Of a stretch of 7,655 nt of DNA, positions 5,523 to 7,655 are shown one piece after another. The stretch spans positions 1 through 7,655 of the forward strand of contig DATCLN010000069.1 of the NCBI GenBank assembly GCA_036563895.1, written 5' to 3'. Below the pieces are notes generated by a model. It made no database searches. It was not told the DNA's origin and saw only the letters and a list, made by a program, of their open reading frames with translations. The first letter of the stretch is position 1. Each line of letters begins with the position of its first letter. A program made the translations under genes and the position numbers. The DNA is from ZCTH02-B3 sp036563895. Lineage in GTDB: Bacteria > Bacillota > Bacilli > Paenibacillales > Paenibacillaceae.

Positions 5523-6581
5523 ATGAATCGGTGGCACGCCGGAAAAAAACTCGCATTGGCGCTCATGTTCGGGTTGTTTCCGCTGCTTGCCGCCTGCGGC
5601 CGCGCGGACCTGTCGGTGCTCAATCCCCAGGGACCGGTGGCCCAGCGGCAATTCGACGTGCTCATGGTGTCCGTCGGCATCATGACCCTTGTCGTTGTCG
5701 TCGTATTTGCTTTGCTCATTTACGTGCTGGTGCGTTTCCGGCGCCGCAGGGGCGACAACTCCATCCCGGAACAGGTGGAGGGCAACCACAAGCTGGAAAT
5801 CATCTGGACGGCCATCCCGATCATCCTGCTCATCATCCTGGCCGTGCCGACCGTCGGCGCGGTGGGCAAGTTTGCCGAAGATTACTGGGAAGACCCGGAC
5901 GCCGTCCAGGTCAGGGTGACTGCCTATCAATACTGGTGGGAATTCGAATATCCGCAGTACGGCATCACCACGGCGCAGGAGCTCGTGGTTCCCGTCGGCA
6001 AAACCATCGCCTTCGAGCTGGTGTCCGGCGACGTGAAGCACTCGTTCTGGATTCCGGCCATCGGCGGGAAAATGGACAACAACCCCGGACTGACCAACCG
6101 GTTTTACCTGGAGTTCCCGACACCCGGCGTGTACCGGGGCAAGTGCGCCGAGCTTTGCGGTCCGTCGCACGCGTACATGGACTTCAAGGCCAAGGCGGTG
6201 GATCAGGCGTCCTTTGAACGCTGGGTCGCGGCGATGCAAGGCCCGGCGGTGCTGCCGGAGGATGGAAACATCCGGGAAGCGTTCGTCTCCAAGTGCCTGA
6301 CCTGCCACGCGGTGGGCGATCAGGGTTCGCCGGTCGGGCCCAACCTCACGGGCATCGGCAGCCGCGTCACGATCGCGGGCATTCTGTTCAACGACTCGCC
6401 CGAAAAGGAATACGTGGTCGATCCGGCGAAGACCGAGGAAAATATCAAGAAATGGCTCGCCAATACGCAGGAAGTCAAACCCGGCAACATGATGCCGTCC
6501 GCCGGCGATCTGCAGCTGACGCAGGAACAGATCGACGGCATCGCGAAGTACCTGGCGAATTATCGGCTTGATTACGAGTAA
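5523..6581 (+). CDS. ctaC: Cytochrome caa3 oxidase subunit II with fused cytochrome c domain
   Basis: This 352-residue subunit takes electrons into the aa3-type terminal oxidase on the outer face of the membrane. A lipoprotein signal ends in LLAAC, with Cys25 lipidated as in B. subtilis CtaC. Two membrane helices follow (about 46-70 and 92-114). The CuA domain has the aromatic stretch AYQYWWEFEYP (134-144) and all six ligands: His173, Cys208, Glu210, Cys212, His216 and Met219. A C-terminal cytochrome c domain (about 245-352) carries the haem motif CLTCH (258-262) and an NMMP segment that supplies the axial Met (323 or 324). The length is near that of the Bacillus protein. The ATG at 5523 has GGAGTGG 8 bases upstream; in-frame GTG 5511 and TTG 5472 would only add residues before the signal peptide. 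ctaD follows after 46 bases. Confidence 0.96.
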   Translation: MNRWHAGKKLALALMFGLFPLLAACGRADLSVLNPQGPVAQRQFDVLMVSVGIMTLVVVVVFALLIYVLVRFRRRRGDNSIPEQVEGNHKLEIIWTAIPIILLIILAVPTVGAVGKFAEDYWEDPDAVQVRVTAYQYWWEFEYPQYGITTAQELVVPVGKTIAFELVSGDVKHSFWIPAIGGKMDNNPGLTNRFYLEFPTPGVYRGKCAELCGPSHAYMDFKAKAVDQASFERWVAAMQGPAVLPEDGNIREAFVSKCLTCHAVGDQGSPVGPNLTGIGSRVTIAGILFNDSPEKEYVVDPAKTEENIKKWLANTQEVKPGNMMPSAGDLQLTQEQIDGIAKYLANYRLDYE

Positions 6582-6590
6582 TCCCGCAAA

Positions 6591-6610
6591 TATTGTCAAC
6601 TAATGTCAAC
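6591..6610. repeat. Tandem 10-base repeat in the ctaC-ctaD gap
   Basis: TATTGTCAAC (6591-6600) and TAATGTCAAC (6601-6610) are adjacent and differ at one base. The unit length is one helical turn. They lie just before the ctaD ribosome site. The minus strand of each unit reads GTTGACA, which contains a -35-like TTGACA, but I found no matching -10 for a gene there. Confidence 0.5.
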
Positions 6611-6627
6611 GGAAAGGGGTACCAGCC

Positions 6628-7655
6628 GTGGCGGCACACGCGCATACGGTCAAACGCTATCCCGGCTTTTGGGGCTGGCTGTGGGACTGGCTGACGACCG
6701 TCGACCACAAGAAAATCGGCATCCTGTACCTGGTTGCCGGCGGCTTCTTTTTCGTGATCGGCGGGATCGAAGCCCTGATCATCCGCCTTCAGCTGATCCG
6801 GCCTCTCAACGACTTTGTCAGCGAAGATATGTTCAATGAAATCATCACGATGCACGGCACGACGATGATCTTCCTTGCGGCCATGCCGGTCATCTTCGCG
6901 CTGATGAACGCGGTGGTGCCGCTCCAGATCGGGGCGCGGGATGTCGCGTTTCCGTTCGTGAACGCCCTCGGGTTCTGGACGTTCTTCTTCGGCGGCTTAC
7001 TGCTGAACATCGCCTGGCTGACGGGCGAAGTGCCGGACGCCGGCTGGACCGCGTATCCGCCGCTGGCCACCACGGCGTACAGCTCGCACCACGGCGTTGA
7101 CTATTATGTCCTGGGCCTGCAGATTTCCGGGATCGGGTCGCTTCTTGGCGGCATCAACTTCATGGCCACGATCATCAACCTGCGGGCTCCCGGCATGACC
7201 TTCATGCGCATGCCGATGTTCACGTGGACGTCCTTCATTACGTCCGCGCTCATCGTGTTCGCCTTCCCGGCGCTGACGGTCGGCCTGGTGGCGATGATGT
7301 TCGACCGGATTTTCGGAGCCAACTTCTTCGACGTAAGCGCCGGCGGCAACATCGTCCTGTGGGAGCACATCTTCTGGCTGTTCGGCCATCCGGAAGTGTA
7401 CATCCTGATTCTGCCGGCCTTCGGCATCATCTCCGAAGTGATCAGCACGTTCTCGCGCAAGCGGCTGTTCGGATACAGCACGATGGTGTTCGCCACCATC
7501 CTGATCGCCTTCCTCGGCTTCATGGTGTGGGCGCACCACATGTTCACCACCGGCCTCGGCCCGGTGGCGAACGCCCTGTTCTCCATCGCCACCATGGCCA
7601 TCGCGGTGCCGACGGGCATCAAGGTGTTCAACTGGCTGTTCACCATGTGGGGCGG
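6628..7655 (+). CDS. ctaD: Cytochrome caa3 oxidase subunit I, 3' end outside the window
   Basis: The frame stays open to the window edge, giving 342 codons plus two bases of a protein usually near 600 residues or more. It is the catalytic haem-copper subunit that reduces oxygen to water and pumps protons. Visible features are the WLTTVDHKKIGILYL start typical of subunit I, His76 (TMHGTTM) as a low-spin haem a ligand, Asp105 in PLQIGARDVAFP at the D-channel entrance, and the motif FGHPEVYI. In that motif His254 is a CuB ligand, Glu256 is the D-channel glutamate and Tyr258 is the cross-linked tyrosine. His303 and His304 (WAHHMFT) are the other CuB ligands, and Lys331 (PTGIKVFNW) is the K-channel lysine. 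The glutamate marks an A1-type oxidase. The remaining haem ligands lie past the edge. The GTG start at 6628 follows GGAAAGGGG at 8 bases. ctaE and ctaF probably follow. Confidence 0.96.
   Translation, partial: MAAHAHTVKRYPGFWGWLWDWLTTVDHKKIGILYLVAGGFFFVIGGIEALIIRLQLIRPLNDFVSEDMFNEIITMHGTTMIFLAAMPVIFALMNAVVPLQIGARDVAFPFVNALGFWTFFFGGLLLNIAWLTGEVPDAGWTAYPPLATTAYSSHHGVDYYVLGLQISGIGSLLGGINFMATIINLRAPGMTFMRMPMFTWTSFITSALIVFAFPALTVGLVAMMFDRIFGANFFDVSAGGNIVLWEHIFWLFGHPEVYILILPAFGIISEVISTFSRKRLFGYSTMVFATILIAFLGFMVWAHHMFTTGLGPVANALFSIATMAIAVPTGIKVFNWLFTMWG

Noticed and set aside
5376..6599. A 407-codon open frame on the minus strand.
   Set aside because: It lies opposite ctaC, which has all its metal and haem ligands. 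The antisense product is His/Arg/Asp-rich and resembles no family.

Overview
The window looks like chromosomal DNA of a GC-rich, aerobic, endospore-forming Bacillales bacterium, most likely in the Paenibacillaceae. This rests on four things: a sporulation-type histidine kinase, a YhcN/YlaJ-type sporulation lipoprotein, a Bacillus-style caa3 oxidase whose subunit II is a lipoprotein with a fused cytochrome c domain, and AGGAGG-type ribosome sites with sigma-A promoters and cre-like sites. The species assignment is an inference; no marker gene settles it.

Left part (1-3136). Positions 1-123 are the 3' end of a group II intron on the + strand (domains V and VI, branch-point A, 3' splice site). 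It abuts and enters a minus-strand two-gene operon. The first gene is a membrane-bound PAS histidine kinase with a degenerate MHYT-like seven-helix sensor (1196-2992). It is followed after 24 bases by an aromatic-acid-exporter-family membrane protein (101-1171), whose last residues and stop codon are read from the antisense strand of the intron.

Middle part (3098-4446). An isolated tRNA-Thr(CGT) on the minus strand has its own sigma-A promoter and a terminator. Back to back with it, on the + strand, are a membrane-anchored FHA-domain protein, with a sigma-A promoter and a cre-like site in its leader, and an unrecognised 62-residue basic protein with its own extended -10 promoter. A strong hairpin with T-runs on both sides ends this unit and the convergent gene to its right.

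Right part (4453-7655). A minus-strand YhcN/YlaJ-family lipoprotein gene is divergent from ctaC and ctaD, the subunits II and I of cytochrome caa3 oxidase. ctaD runs off the window edge. The 341-base divergent region holds a good sigma-A promoter for ctaC, a possible sigma-G-like promoter for the lipoprotein, a weak cre-like site and three TGTGA motifs spaced 33 and 32 bases apart. CtaC takes electrons from cytochrome c through its own haem c and CuA to CtaD, which reduces oxygen at its haem a3-CuB site.

Most of the window is ordinary core-genome content. The items most worth a second look are the intron remodelling the 3' end of the exporter gene, the MHYT-like sensor that has lost its canonical motif residues, the putative cre site in the FHA gene leader, and the phased repeats before ctaC. 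I found no CRISPR array, insertion sequence or clear novel defence or biosynthetic system.
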